Assembly (NCBI GenBank): GCA_023228285.1
Contig: JALOBM010000024.1
Coordinates: 15,793-29,570 of the forward strand
From: Candidatus Cloacimonadota bacterium
GTDB taxonomy: Bacteria; Cloacimonadota; Cloacimonadia; Cloacimonadales; Cloacimonadaceae
Length of the DNA: 13,778 nt
Reading direction: 5' to 3'
The position numbers were made by a program, and so were the translations under genes. Below are positions 1 through 7,237 of this stretch, in pieces; the first letter of the stretch is position 1; each line of letters opens with the position of its first letter. The notes beneath the pieces are model-generated. The model saw only the letters and a list, made by a program, of their open reading frames with translations, made no database searches and had not been told where the DNA came from.

Positions 1-653
1 CAGAGCCGGGGCAAAAGGTAGCACTCGTTGGAGCGACCGGCGCAGGAAAAACCACGATTACAAATCTTATCAATCGTTTTTATGATATAGCAGATGGCAA
101 AATCCGTTATGATGATATCAACATCAATAAGATAAGAAAACCGGATCTGCGGCGCTCTCTTGGAATAGTATTGCAGGATGTAACCCTGTTTACCGGAACC
201 GTCATGGATAACATCCGCTATGGCAAGCTGGATGCTACGGATGAGGAGTGCATTGCAGCTGCAAAGCTTGCCAATGCTGACGGATTTATTCACATGCTTC
301 CGCAGGGGTATAACACCATATTGGAAGGCAACGGCAGCGGTCTTTCGCAGGGGCAGCTGCAACTGGTCTCTATTGCCCGTGCGGCTGTGGCCGACCCTCC
401 TGTTATGATTCTGGATGAAGCCACTTCTTCTATTGATACACGAACAGAAGCGATAGTTCAAAAGGGAATGGACGCCCTGATGAAAGGCCGGACGGTTTTT
501 GTAATTGCTCATCGTCTGTCGACTGTTCAAAATTCAGATGTGATTATGGTGCTGGAAAATGGCCGTATCATTGAGCGCGGCAGCCACGAACGTCTCATTG
601 AAAAACGAGGAAAATATTATCAGCTGTATACAGGTGCATTCGAGCTGGAATAA
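1..653 (+). CDS. ABC exporter, nucleotide-binding domain (3' part; 5' end outside window)
   Basis: Partial gene: the frame is open from base 3 to the TAA at 651-653, giving the last 216 residues. All parts of an ABC ATPase are visible. Walker A is GATGAGKTT (visible residues 10-18), the Q-loop is LQDVTLF (Q58), the signature is LSQGQ (114-118), Walker B is VMILDE with the catalytic Glu (134-139), the D-loop follows as SSID, and the switch His is in VIAHRLS (H170). The order and the EATSSID/IAHRLSTV wording match ABCB-type exporters in which a six-helix membrane domain precedes the ATPase, so the missing upstream part is probably that membrane domain. The signature has Gln where LSGGQ has Gly, a variant I know from ABCB half-transporters that often work as heterodimers; a partner gene would be expected just upstream. 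The substrate cannot be inferred. It converges on the gntR gene. Confidence 0.93.
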   Translation, partial: EPGQKVALVGATGAGKTTITNLINRFYDIADGKIRYDDININKIRKPDLRRSLGIVLQDVTLFTGTVMDNIRYGKLDATDEECIAAAKLANADGFIHMLPQGYNTILEGNGSGLSQGQLQLVSIARAAVADPPVMILDEATSSIDTRTEAIVQKGMDALMKGRTVFVIAHRLSTVQNSDVIMVLENGRIIERGSHERLIEKRGKYYQLYTGAFELE

Positions 654-775
654 TAAAAGTACAAAAATGTTATTTTTAAGGCATGTAATTTTTTATGGCA
701 GACTTATTAAAAAAATACATTGCGTATACTGTTAATTAAGATTTGTAACTGTCTGGTTTTTCCAGTTATTAATTA
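654..775. other. Convergent intergenic region, AT-rich
   Basis: Short AT-rich gap between the convergent ABC and gntR genes. It contains only weak dyads: AAAAAT-gtt-ATTTTT near 673-687, and CTGG-ttttt-CCAG near 752-764. Neither has a GC-rich stem plus a clear U-run, so no confident terminator is called for either gene. Confidence 0.4.
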
Positions 776-1522
776 TTAATATGGAAGAAGAGGCAGTTTA
801 TATTCCCAATCATTTATAAGCATTCGGCCATAACTATTTTTTGTTGAAATAATGTTCTTTTTTAACATATTCCATGTATCTGCCAAATGCTTTCTCATCG
901 CGATTTCAGATCTAATGGGGTCATTAGAAAAAACTGCATCAATAATTTCAACATGTCCTTTATGGCTTTCGGATAGATCTGGGTCATTTAAAATCGGTTT
1001 TTCCGACGTTGCGTGGTAATATGTATCAAAAAATAGGATATATAATTCTGAACGCCAAAATAATTGCCCTTGAAGGCTAGTCATATATTTATTCTCTGTT
1101 AAATATGCTATTCCATAATGTATTTCTCTATTTATTTTGTACAAATTATCTACGCTTTTAAAATAATATTCTCTTTCCCTGTCTAGAATATTTAAAAAAT
1201 ATTCTTTCTTGGATTCAGAAGCAACTTTTGCAGCATAACCTGCAATTGATGGTTCTATCATAAATTTAGTTAAATAAAGGTTCGATAAATCTTTCAATGA
1301 TAGCGAAGGGAGAATATATCCACCTTTTCCTCTATTCTCCAACAATCCTTCACTTGAAAGGCTTCTCATTGCACTCCTAACAGGAGTGCGACTTATCTTT
1401 AATTCATCCCCGATTTGTTGTTCAATTAATCTGGTACCAGGCTTAATATCGCCGCGCATGATAAGATGGATTATTCCATCATAAGCAGTACTTTCGGCAT
1501 GTGCAAGTTTTTTTGAATTCAT
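776..1522 (-). CDS. GntR-family transcriptional regulator, FCD subfamily
   Basis: 248-residue regulator. The N-terminal winged helix-turn-helix spans roughly residues 10-75, with the typical GntR wording IKPGTRLIEQQIGDELKISR followed by TPVRSAMRSLSSEGL and the wing GKGGYILP. The C-terminal all-helical FCD ligand domain keeps three histidines in the usual places (NREIHYGI, HKGHVEII, MRKHLADT). The family's metal-coordinating Asp before the first His appears to be Asn here. I chose the ATG at 1522 because GAGGGA lies about 7 bases upstream; a longer open frame to 1594 has no ribosome binding site. FCD proteins usually repress catabolic operons and are released by an organic acid or amino-acid-like ligand. 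It is the last gene of the leftward cluster, 214 bp after the lyase gene, and most likely controls the deiminase promoter near 5940 and perhaps the yfcC-like operon. The ligand is unknown. Confidence 0.9.
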   Translation of the reverse strand: MNSKKLAHAESTAYDGIIHLIMRGDIKPGTRLIEQQIGDELKISRTPVRSAMRSLSSEGLLENRGKGGYILPSLSLKDLSNLYLTKFMIEPSIAGYAAKVASESKKEYFLNILDREREYYFKSVDNLYKINREIHYGIAYLTENKYMTSLQGQLFWRSELYILFFDTYYHATSEKPILNDPDLSESHKGHVEIIDAVFSNDPIRSEIAMRKHLADTWNMLKKNIISTKNSYGRMLINDWEYKLPLLPY

Positions 1523-1567
1523 CAAGATTTCCCTCTGTGTATGATTATTGATAATTTTAGCGCACTG

Positions 1568-1594
1568 ATTATAGCACAAAAACCATACAAGCAA
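1568..1594 (-). promoter_or_regulatory. Probable gntR promoter
   Basis: On the minus strand TATAAT (1568-1573) lies 46 bases upstream of the gntR start codon. The best -35 is TTGCTT (1589-1594) with a 15-bp spacer, which is short. A half-operator TTGTATGG (1583-1590) sits inside the spacer and resembles the TTGTATNCAA motif at the deiminase promoter, so autoregulation is possible. The perfect -10 is the main support. Confidence 0.5.
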
Positions 1595-1636
1595 TATCTA
1601 TTTTAAAATACTGCTCGGACAATCTTTGTTTTTAGT

Positions 1637-1705
1637 TTATAACTATATCTTTATAACACTAAAAATATATTTAATTCTAATATTTTATTACATTAATAGT
1701 TATAA
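1637..1705. repeat. 10-bp inverted repeat in the argH-gntR gap
   Basis: TTATAACTAT (1637-1646) and ATAGTTATAA (1696-1705) are exact inverse copies separated by 49 bases of nearly pure A/T. It lies between the lyase stop and the gntR promoter. It could be a weak hairpin at the 3' end of the lyase transcript or a regulator site. In sequence this AT-rich, chance is a real alternative. Confidence 0.35.
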
Positions 1706-1736
1706 TGAATTGTTTACGCGAATATAAATATTTATC

Positions 1737-3149
1737 TTACAATACGGGCAATCTTCTTTTATATGAAGTAAATTTTTTATCAATATTTTTCAGTTTTTCT
1801 TTACCATGTTCTATTTGTTCGCTTAGCCGTTGGGAGGAAGTCCCGCCAACAGTATTTCTTCTTTCAACTGATTTTTCAGGAGTAAGAAGAGATGGCAGTT
1901 CCTCCGAAGCTTGCGGCGCTAATTCCTTCCACTCCTGGAGTGTAAGCGATGTAAGAGCACGATCATTTTTTGTGCACCAAGAAACTATACCTCCTACTAT
2001 TTCATGAGCTTTTCTAAAAGGCACACCTCTCTCTACAAGATGCTCGGCTACGTCAGTCGCAAAGATAAAACCATCTTTAAAACCTTGTCTTGCAATACTA
2101 GAATCAACTTGCACTTCGGATAGCAGAGGCGGCATAATTCCCAGTATCAGTTCAAGAGCTGAATACGAATTCCAAAGTCCTCTTTTGTCTTCTTGAAAAT
2201 CTCTATTAAATGTCAGCGGAGTTCCCTTGATCATTACCAATGAATCTACATGGGAACCAATAAGCTGCCCTGCTTTTCCTCTGATTATTTCGAGTACGTC
2301 AGGATTTTTCTTTTGTGGCATCATACTTGAACCTGTACAAAAAGCATCTGGTATCTTCAACCATCCAAATTCAGATGTAAAATAGATGATCAAATCTTCG
2401 GATAACCTGCTCGCGTGAATACCAAAAACACTTGCAAAATGATGAAAGTCAATAATATGGTCTCTACTGGCAACTGAATCCATGCTATTCTCTGTGACTT
2501 TTGAAAAACCTAAATCTTCCGCGGTAAAATACCTATCCACCGGGAGCGTCGTTCCTGCCAAGGCTCCAGCACCCAAAGGAGACTCATCAAAACTTTCATA
2601 TGCCCTCAATAGCCTTTCTGCATCCCTAATGAAAGATTGATAATGAGCCATCCAAAAATGTCCCATTGAAATGGGTTGAGCTTGCTGCATGTGCGTGTAT
2701 CCAGGAATTATGATTTTTTTATGTTCTTCAGCTTTAATCAATAAGGTTTGTAATAATGTACTCATTAACTCCCATAGATCAATAATTTTTTCGCGCATGT
2801 AGATTCGTACAGTCACATTTGCCTGGTCGTTTCTGCTTCTTCCTGTATGAAGTTTTGCTCCGATATCACCAATTCTTTCTATTAGCTGCGATTCCACGTT
2901 CATATGAACATCTTCCAAAGATTCTACAGGTTTTAAAATACCCTTCACGGCATCGGAAGCAATCTCTTTCAACGTTTTTTCAATACTAATTTTCTCTTCG
3001 TTTGTAATCAATCCAACTTTGGCTAACATACGAACATGTGCAATACTACCTCTAATATCAGCTAGGACCATTCTCCAGTCGAGATCAAGGGATTGTGTAA
3101 ATTTGCATACCAAGTCATCCATATCCTGAGTAAATCTGCCATGCCACAT
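1737..3149 (-). CDS. argH: Argininosuccinate lyase homologue (fumarase/aspartase superfamily)
   Basis: 470 residues, the usual size for argininosuccinate lyase, which splits argininosuccinate into arginine and fumarate. The three superfamily regions are present: SRNDQ within TGRSRNDQ (102-109), the general-acid/base His in THMQQAQP (152-159), and the mobile catalytic loop GSSMMPQKKNPD (273-284). The start at 3149 is supported by AAAGGA 9-10 bases upstream, and the N-terminus then begins MWHGRF, close to the family's WGGRF opening. Two deviations from canonical ArgH stand out: WHGRF for WGGRF, and NDQANVTVR where biosynthetic enzymes usually read NDQVATDLR. No argG is nearby; instead the gene sits downstream of a deiminase and an antiporter and upstream of a GntR regulator. 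I infer a catabolic paralogue, possibly acting on another succinylated amine or guanidine. Ordinary arginine biosynthesis cannot be excluded. A terminator-like hairpin directly precedes it. Confidence 0.88.
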   Translation of the reverse strand: MWHGRFTQDMDDLVCKFTQSLDLDWRMVLADIRGSIAHVRMLAKVGLITNEEKISIEKTLKEIASDAVKGILKPVESLEDVHMNVESQLIERIGDIGAKLHTGRSRNDQANVTVRIYMREKIIDLWELMSTLLQTLLIKAEEHKKIIIPGYTHMQQAQPISMGHFWMAHYQSFIRDAERLLRAYESFDESPLGAGALAGTTLPVDRYFTAEDLGFSKVTENSMDSVASRDHIIDFHHFASVFGIHASRLSEDLIIYFTSEFGWLKIPDAFCTGSSMMPQKKNPDVLEIIRGKAGQLIGSHVDSLVMIKGTPLTFNRDFQEDKRGLWNSYSALELILGIMPPLLSEVQVDSSIARQGFKDGFIFATDVAEHLVERGVPFRKAHEIVGGIVSWCTKNDRALTSLTLQEWKELAPQASEELPSLLTPEKSVERRNTVGGTSSQRLSEQIEHGKEKLKNIDKKFTSYKRRLPVL

Positions 3150-3180
3150 CGTTAATTTTCCTTTCTGCTTAAACATCAAA

Positions 3181-3225
3181 AAATTAAAGGAGCAGCTTCA
3201 AATTACACGAGCGCTCCTTTAATTT
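3181..3225 (-). terminator. Intrinsic-terminator-like attenuator between nhaC-like and argH-like genes
   Basis: AAATTAAAGGAGC (3181-3193) and GCTCCTTTAATTT (3213-3225) are exact inverse copies, making a 13-bp stem with a 19-base loop. In the direction of transcription (minus strand) the stem runs directly into a U-run (the last six T positions including the stem end), as in a Rho-independent terminator. Only 31 bases separate it from the lyase start codon, leaving no room for a full promoter. The lyase must therefore be expressed by read-through, antitermination or RNA processing. Confidence 0.75.
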
Positions 3226-3236
3226 GGTGTCTGCCT

Positions 3237-4766
3237 TTAAAATTCTGAAGAATATTTTTTCAAGTATACTTTATGTAATATATACGAAGAAAATACTACA
3301 ATAAGAAAACCTATCAGAAGCAGTATGATTGGAGAGAGAATATCGCTGAACAGATAGAGTATGGTACAAACGCTCCCAATCAATAACGCATAGGGCATCT
3401 GCGTTTCAAAATGATCTATCAAATCTGCGCCAGCTCCCATTGCGGCAAGAAGAGTCGAGTCCGAAATCGGGGAACAGTGATCTCCAAACAATCCGCCTGA
3501 TACAACAGCAGCAATACATACTGGAAGGGAAACACCCATTTCTGCAGCAAGCGGTATCGCTAACGGCATGAAAAGAGCATAAGTCCCCCATGAGGTCCCC
3601 GTCGCAAATGAAACTATGGCTCCAGATACAAAGATGAGTGCTGGTAATACTTTGGGGTGCAGCAGCCCTTTGGTAACACTAATCAGATAGGGAGCAGTTC
3701 CAAGGTTTTTACAGAGGGAACCCAAAGTCCAGGCAAGCAAAAGGACTAAGCACATATACATCATGTTGGACATTCCATCAGTAAGTGTTTTAATACAGTC
3801 TTTGAAAGACATAATTTTAAATTTGGGCAGCATAATACATAAAAGAATATCTCCGCAAATAAAACCATATGCAATTGCAGCTCTAATTTTAGAACCTGCT
3901 ATAGGCTTATATGGGAAACCATGGATAGTTAAAATTGAGAAAATACAGACAAGAATTATAGCCAGTGGCAACATCAAGGTAATAAGTCTCGGCTTTACAC
4001 CCTCCGGCAAAGTTACGTCCTTTGTTTTACGCATAGGTACCGCACCGTCCGCACTTAGTTTTCCCAGTCTATCTGCCCTCATTTGAGCCCTGAGCATCGG
4101 CCCGAAATCCCACTGGCTCCATGACATGAAACCGCACATAATAAGTGTTAGTATTGCGTATGTACTATAAGGGATCGCAGAGAGAAACAAATCCCAGGCT
4201 GTGGTTGTCAGGGCGCTATTATTTACAATCTCTTTTTCAACAAGAGACATAATATATACACCCCATCCCATTATCGGCACCAAGGCACATATAGGTGAAG
4301 CTGTACAATCAAGAATGTAGGAAAATTTCTCTTTGGATACATTTACATTATTATTAATATTTTCAAATACAGGACCCACTATTAGGGAGTTGGCTGTATC
4401 ACTAAACCAGATAAACAATCCCCCCAGCCAAGTGCCTACTTCTGCCATTGGCCTGCTCTTCGTAAATACACGTAATACTTTATGGTTTTTAAATGCAAGG
4501 GCTCCCCCAGAGGCAGTAAGCAAAAAAGCAGATCCTCCTACCAGCACCATCATAAAAAAGGCTTGGGCATTATAACTATCTGCCATTTGAGGGAAAAAAT
4601 ATTCGATAATTAATACGTAAAGAGCAGTAAAAGGGTCCCATCCAGCAATAATAATTGCCCCAAGAAAACAGCCTATTGATAAAGAAACAAAAACTTCTTT
4701 TGTAATTACTGCCAATATTATCGAAAGCAGGGGTGGAATAATTGAAAGAAAACCGTAATCTGTCAT
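3237..4766 (-). CDS. NhaC-family Na+/H+ antiporter-type membrane transporter
   Basis: 509-residue polytopic inner-membrane protein, start at 4766 with AGGAGG 8 bases upstream. NhaC-family hallmarks are clear: DTANSLIVGP (123-132), GTSWGTYALF (390-399) and GDHCSPISDST (428-438), the last with the paired acidic and polar residues expected in the ion path. Hydrophobic segments cover most of the chain; a hydrophilic loop of about 40 residues lies near 220-258. Family members include Na+/H+ antiporters and the malate/lactate antiporter MleN, so the annotation does not fix the substrate. Its position, 37 bp after the deiminase gene and 87 bp before the lyase gene, suggests exchange of an arginine-like substrate or its product for Na+ or H+, or sodium/pH homeostasis during deimination. 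That role is inference. The family call is firm. Confidence 0.9.
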   Translation of the reverse strand: MTDYGFLSIIPPLLSIILAVITKEVFVSLSIGCFLGAIIIAGWDPFTALYVLIIEYFFPQMADSYNAQAFFMMVLVGGSAFLLTASGGALAFKNHKVLRVFTKSRPMAEVGTWLGGLFIWFSDTANSLIVGPVFENINNNVNVSKEKFSYILDCTASPICALVPIMGWGVYIMSLVEKEIVNNSALTTTAWDLFLSAIPYSTYAILTLIMCGFMSWSQWDFGPMLRAQMRADRLGKLSADGAVPMRKTKDVTLPEGVKPRLITLMLPLAIILVCIFSILTIHGFPYKPIAGSKIRAAIAYGFICGDILLCIMLPKFKIMSFKDCIKTLTDGMSNMMYMCLVLLLAWTLGSLCKNLGTAPYLISVTKGLLHPKVLPALIFVSGAIVSFATGTSWGTYALFMPLAIPLAAEMGVSLPVCIAAVVSGGLFGDHCSPISDSTLLAAMGAGADLIDHFETQMPYALLIGSVCTILYLFSDILSPIILLLIGFLIVVFSSYILHKVYLKKYSSEF

Positions 4767-4803
4767 AACACATACCTCCTATATTGTATTTTTTTAAAAA
4801 AAC

Positions 4804-5829
4804 TTAATCTCTTTCTCTGATAAGCGGCAAGGTTGAACAATGTATACCTCCGCCATGTTTTCTACATTCTTTGTATGGGGTCGTAATTACCTCAATTCCT
4901 TTTTGAGTAAGTTTTTCGGCGGTCCATGGTGCCAGTTCATCCATAATTATCTTTCCAGGCTTTATTGCAATACAATTTACAGCAAGCCTTGAATCTCTAT
5001 AATCAGCAAAAATTGGTTCAATATCCAATTCCTTTAACTTGTCGATAAACCAATATGGCAGCCTTTCTATATTAACAACAGCTTTGTCATGGCTAATCAT
5101 TACAACAGCCCCATCGATATGCATACTAAATCCAACCAACGGAATCTCTACAAGTTCAATCCCCTGTACCGACAGTACATTTCTTACTTGCTCAACTGCA
5201 CATTTGTTCCCTCTGGGGGATAACGCTATCGCTGCACATTTGTCAGTAAGCATGCAAAAACTGCCACCTTCCATAAGTCCCTCACCATGTATTGTGTGCA
5301 GTATTGGCATACCAATTTCAACAACCTTTTTTGTAATATATGCTTCTTCTCCGCGGCGGCCTGTGCCAAAAGCCTTCCCTACAGGGCCCATGCGCGAAAC
5401 AATTATTCCTCCATTGACTACCATTCCCATGTCTCGTACAAACATGGAATTGGGATCTCTGGGAGAAGCCCCGTTCAAATAAATCACTTCTGCTCCATTA
5501 TCTCTAAGTATTTTTACAAGAGCATCATGTTCAGCCTGCATACCTTCAATATTTGGTGCCTTATCAGATCTGAAATACCATTGTTCTCCTTCATCGATTA
5601 AAGCATCGATTGACGAGTCGTATTTATCAGCCGTGATTATTTTCATTTCCTCGCCTGGCCTACTCATTAATATTGTTTTAATTGTTCCAACATCGTTAAA
5701 TATTCCCCAGCGACGACCCCAGACACGTTTTTGCATCTCCTCCTCTTCAAACGCAGGAGAAGCTTTAGGAACAATTTTTTCAAGTACAACATGATAATAA
5801 ATAGAACTTTCGCTAAGTTTTTCCGTCAT
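4804..5829 (-). CDS. Guanidino-group-modifying enzyme: arginine deiminase / amidinotransferase family
   Basis: 341 residues, cytoplasmic (no signal peptide). Start chosen at the ATG at 5829, with GGAGGG 8 bases upstream; an in-frame TTG at 5847 would place the ribosome site inside the gene. The pentein-fold catalytic set is visible. There are acidic/Arg motifs MFVRDMG (about 129-135) and HGEGLMEGG (181-189), the catalytic His in SMHIDG (H237), and the nucleophilic Cys in GGGIHCSTLPL (C331) near the C-terminus. Such enzymes attack the guanidino carbon through Cys, giving citrulline plus ammonia (deiminase), ornithine plus two ammonia (arginine dihydrolase), dimethylamine plus citrulline (DDAH) or amidino transfer. 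At 341 residues it is shorter than classical ArcA (about 400) and lies nearer to the dimethylargininase/amidinotransferase group. First gene of the operon. Exact substrate unresolved; no ArcB or ArcC partner is in the window. Confidence 0.85.
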   Translation of the reverse strand: MTEKLSESSIYYHVVLEKIVPKASPAFEEEEMQKRVWGRRWGIFNDVGTIKTILMSRPGEEMKIITADKYDSSIDALIDEGEQWYFRSDKAPNIEGMQAEHDALVKILRDNGAEVIYLNGASPRDPNSMFVRDMGMVVNGGIIVSRMGPVGKAFGTGRRGEEAYITKKVVEIGMPILHTIHGEGLMEGGSFCMLTDKCAAIALSPRGNKCAVEQVRNVLSVQGIELVEIPLVGFSMHIDGAVVMISHDKAVVNIERLPYWFIDKLKELDIEPIFADYRDSRLAVNCIAIKPGKIIMDELAPWTAEKLTQKGIEVITTPYKECRKHGGGIHCSTLPLIRERD

Positions 5830-5917
5830 TATTTTTACCCTCCGCAATGAAATGTTAAATGGGAATTTTATCGTTTACTTCAAAAAATACATTTTCATGA
5901 ATACTTACCGCGCTAAA

Positions 5918-5940
5918 TTGTATTCAAGTTTTGTATCCAA
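5918..5940. promoter_or_regulatory. Tandem operator-like repeats (candidate GntR/FCD sites)
   Basis: TTGTATTCAA (5918-5927) and TTGTATCCAA (5931-5940) are direct repeats with 13-bp period. Each is one mismatch from the palindrome TTGTATACAA, the shape of many GntR/FCD operators. The second abuts the -10 box. A third, weaker copy in opposite orientation (TCAAATACAA, 5964-5973) overlaps the -35 box. Occupancy would block RNA polymerase. The pairing with the gntR gene at 776-1522 is inferred from proximity. Confidence 0.6.
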
Positions 5941-5967
5941 TTATAGTACACAAATTAGCTTTGTCAA
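5940..5967 (-). promoter_or_regulatory. Sigma-70 promoter of the deiminase operon
   Basis: Reading the minus strand, a perfect TTGACA (5962-5967) is followed after 16 bp by a perfect TATAAT (5940-5945). Transcription would start near 5933, about 100 bases before the deiminase ATG at 5829. The leader contains the two operator-like repeats. Confidence 0.85.
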
Positions 5968-6216
5968 ATACAAAATGTTTTTTAAGGGATTTTAGAAAAA
6001 AAGTGCTTCAATTCGCAGGAAAGCCACAAATTACTAAAAAGAACTTATCGATCAGAGATCAGCAGATAATCCATTAGACAGGGCCAAGGGGGTCTAATCC
6101 CATTCGAATCAGCAGACTTCATAATGCAGCAGGTCATTGAAAAGGTAGATCAAAAACAGATATTCAATTTTAGATATACTTGACGCTCTTATCTTATATA
6201 TTATCCAGCCGTCGCT

Positions 6217-6570
6217 TTACAGCTCCAGGACACAGCTTTGTCCATAATGGACCGCAACAGTATCAATGAGCCTGGGCAAATCATTCGGCGCATCGATTTC
6301 AATTTTTCGCACATCGCGCAGGAGTTTGCCGTTTTAGATAAGGATAAGAGGAATTATGACAGTTTGCCTCAAAAAAATGTATGCGCAATGGCTTCAAAGA
6401 ACTCCCCTCTTCCGATTTTTCATGCCCCGTAATGGACCCATACCCAAAACCTGTCTTCGCATTGACCATTGTAATATGCTTCAGCCGAAGACAATCCTCT
6501 TTCGAAGTTGAAAACCCCGGAGCTGTTTACGCTTTGCCGCTCCGCTTTGCATTTCTTCAGACTTAACCGG
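6217..6570 (-). pseudogene. Degenerate coding remnant, unrecognised
   Basis: The minus-strand frame ending at TAA 6217-6219 gives 38 residues of plausible protein after an in-frame stop at 6334-6336; it contains RKIEIDAPNDLPRLID and ends SCVLEL. Further upstream other minus frames also read like protein, for example one with FNFERGLSSAEAYYNGQ, but they are separated by stops and frame changes. The plus-strand frame is codon-aligned antisense to it and also open (it contains IIRRIDFNF), so the coding strand is not certain. No start or ribosome site is visible. I take this as a decayed gene, possibly from an inserted element. I do not recognise the family. Confidence 0.25.
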
Positions 6571-7071
6571 CTCTTCTGTTATTTATATTTTCCTATAACG
6601 AAATGATTTTAGCGTAAGACTCTCCCTGTAATGTTTGCGACTTCTGTTTACCGGAGGCAGCAATTTTTATTGTAAAAACAATTTATTTTTCCTCGTTTTT
6701 ATCATTATTGCCTAATGTTTAATTACAATATGAAATTTAACGCATTAAAAAGTTTATTATTTTTTGTTTTTTCTTCGATTGATCTCTTCCTGTATTTACA
6801 GAAGGTGTAAAATATTTTATAGCAATATGCGTTTTTATGACATACTTATAAAGTATATTGATTATTTATTCATTGAATTAACGCTATACCCCATTCTTAC
6901 TTATATATGCTAAACACAGGACAAGCAGGATAATTATGAATTAAATTAATGATTTGGTTTATTTTTTCAAAAAAATTCTTTGAGACCTTTAAAAAAACTG
7001 ATAATAATTAAGATTATGCATCATCACAAAAGTCAATCATTTTAGTGTTTTAACGGCGTACAATTCTCAGA

Positions 7072-7080
7072 TTGCATACA
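7072..7080. promoter_or_regulatory. Operator-like TTGCATACA upstream of the yfcC-like gene
   Basis: TTGCATACA resembles the TTGTATACAA-type motif at the deiminase promoter (8 of 10 with the next base). A possible -10 TACAAT lies just upstream near 7059-7064 but has no good -35, so the promoter is not called. Single imperfect match; weak evidence for co-regulation. Confidence 0.3.
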
Positions 7081-7155
7081 CATAGATAATAATCAATGTG
7101 ATCAGCGATAATGATTACTTAAAAAGTTGGGTATTTAACTTTGAAAAGGAGGTGA

Positions 7156-7221
7156 ATGCTTTCTGGTTTATGTTCGAAGTCTCAATGCGCTTTGGTTTGG
7201 GTAGGATTATCAGTATTTTGA
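7156..7221 (+). CDS. Candidate 21-residue leader peptide before the yfcC-like gene
   Basis: A very strong Shine-Dalgarno, AAAAGGAGGTGA (7144-7155), is followed by ATG at 7156 and a 21-codon frame (MLSGLCSK..., ending LSVF) stopping at TGA 7219-7221. The stop overlaps the AAAGGAG of the next gene. A second reading from GTG 7152 ends at TGA 7230-7232. Spacing to the ATG is short (3-4 bases), so initiation efficiency is doubtful. If translated, it would couple ribosomes into the transporter gene, whose own TTG start is weak. The strong ribosome site with no other gene to serve is the main argument. Confidence 0.35.
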   Translation: MLSGLCSKSQCALVWVGLSVF

Positions 7222-7237
7222 AAGGAGTTTGATTATA

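Larger units (their letters stand above)
5974..7145. other. Long non-coding / degenerate region between divergent operons
   Basis: About 1.2 kb without an intact gene. The 5990-6630 part is less AT-rich and carries coding remnants, a short dyad ATTAGAC/GTCTAAT (6073-6079 and 6092-6098) and a repeated 9-mer ATCAGCAGA. The 6630-7140 part is very AT-rich with small dyads such as ATTGT-aaaa-ACAAT (near 6668-6681) and ATACTT-ata-AAGTAT (6842-6856, operator-like). Nothing else convincing is seen. No tRNA, CRISPR or complete IS is present. Confidence 0.5.

Noticed and set aside
4333..4575. Plus-strand open frames inside the antiporter, lyase and deiminase genes
   Set aside because: They are antisense to well-supported genes with family motifs and have no ribosome sites.
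6238..6432. Plus-strand open frame with IIRRIDFNF, faintly like a transposase N-terminus
   Set aside because: No start codon with a ribosome site, no downstream transposase domain or terminal repeats. It is codon-aligned antisense to the minus-strand remnant, which reads at least as well.
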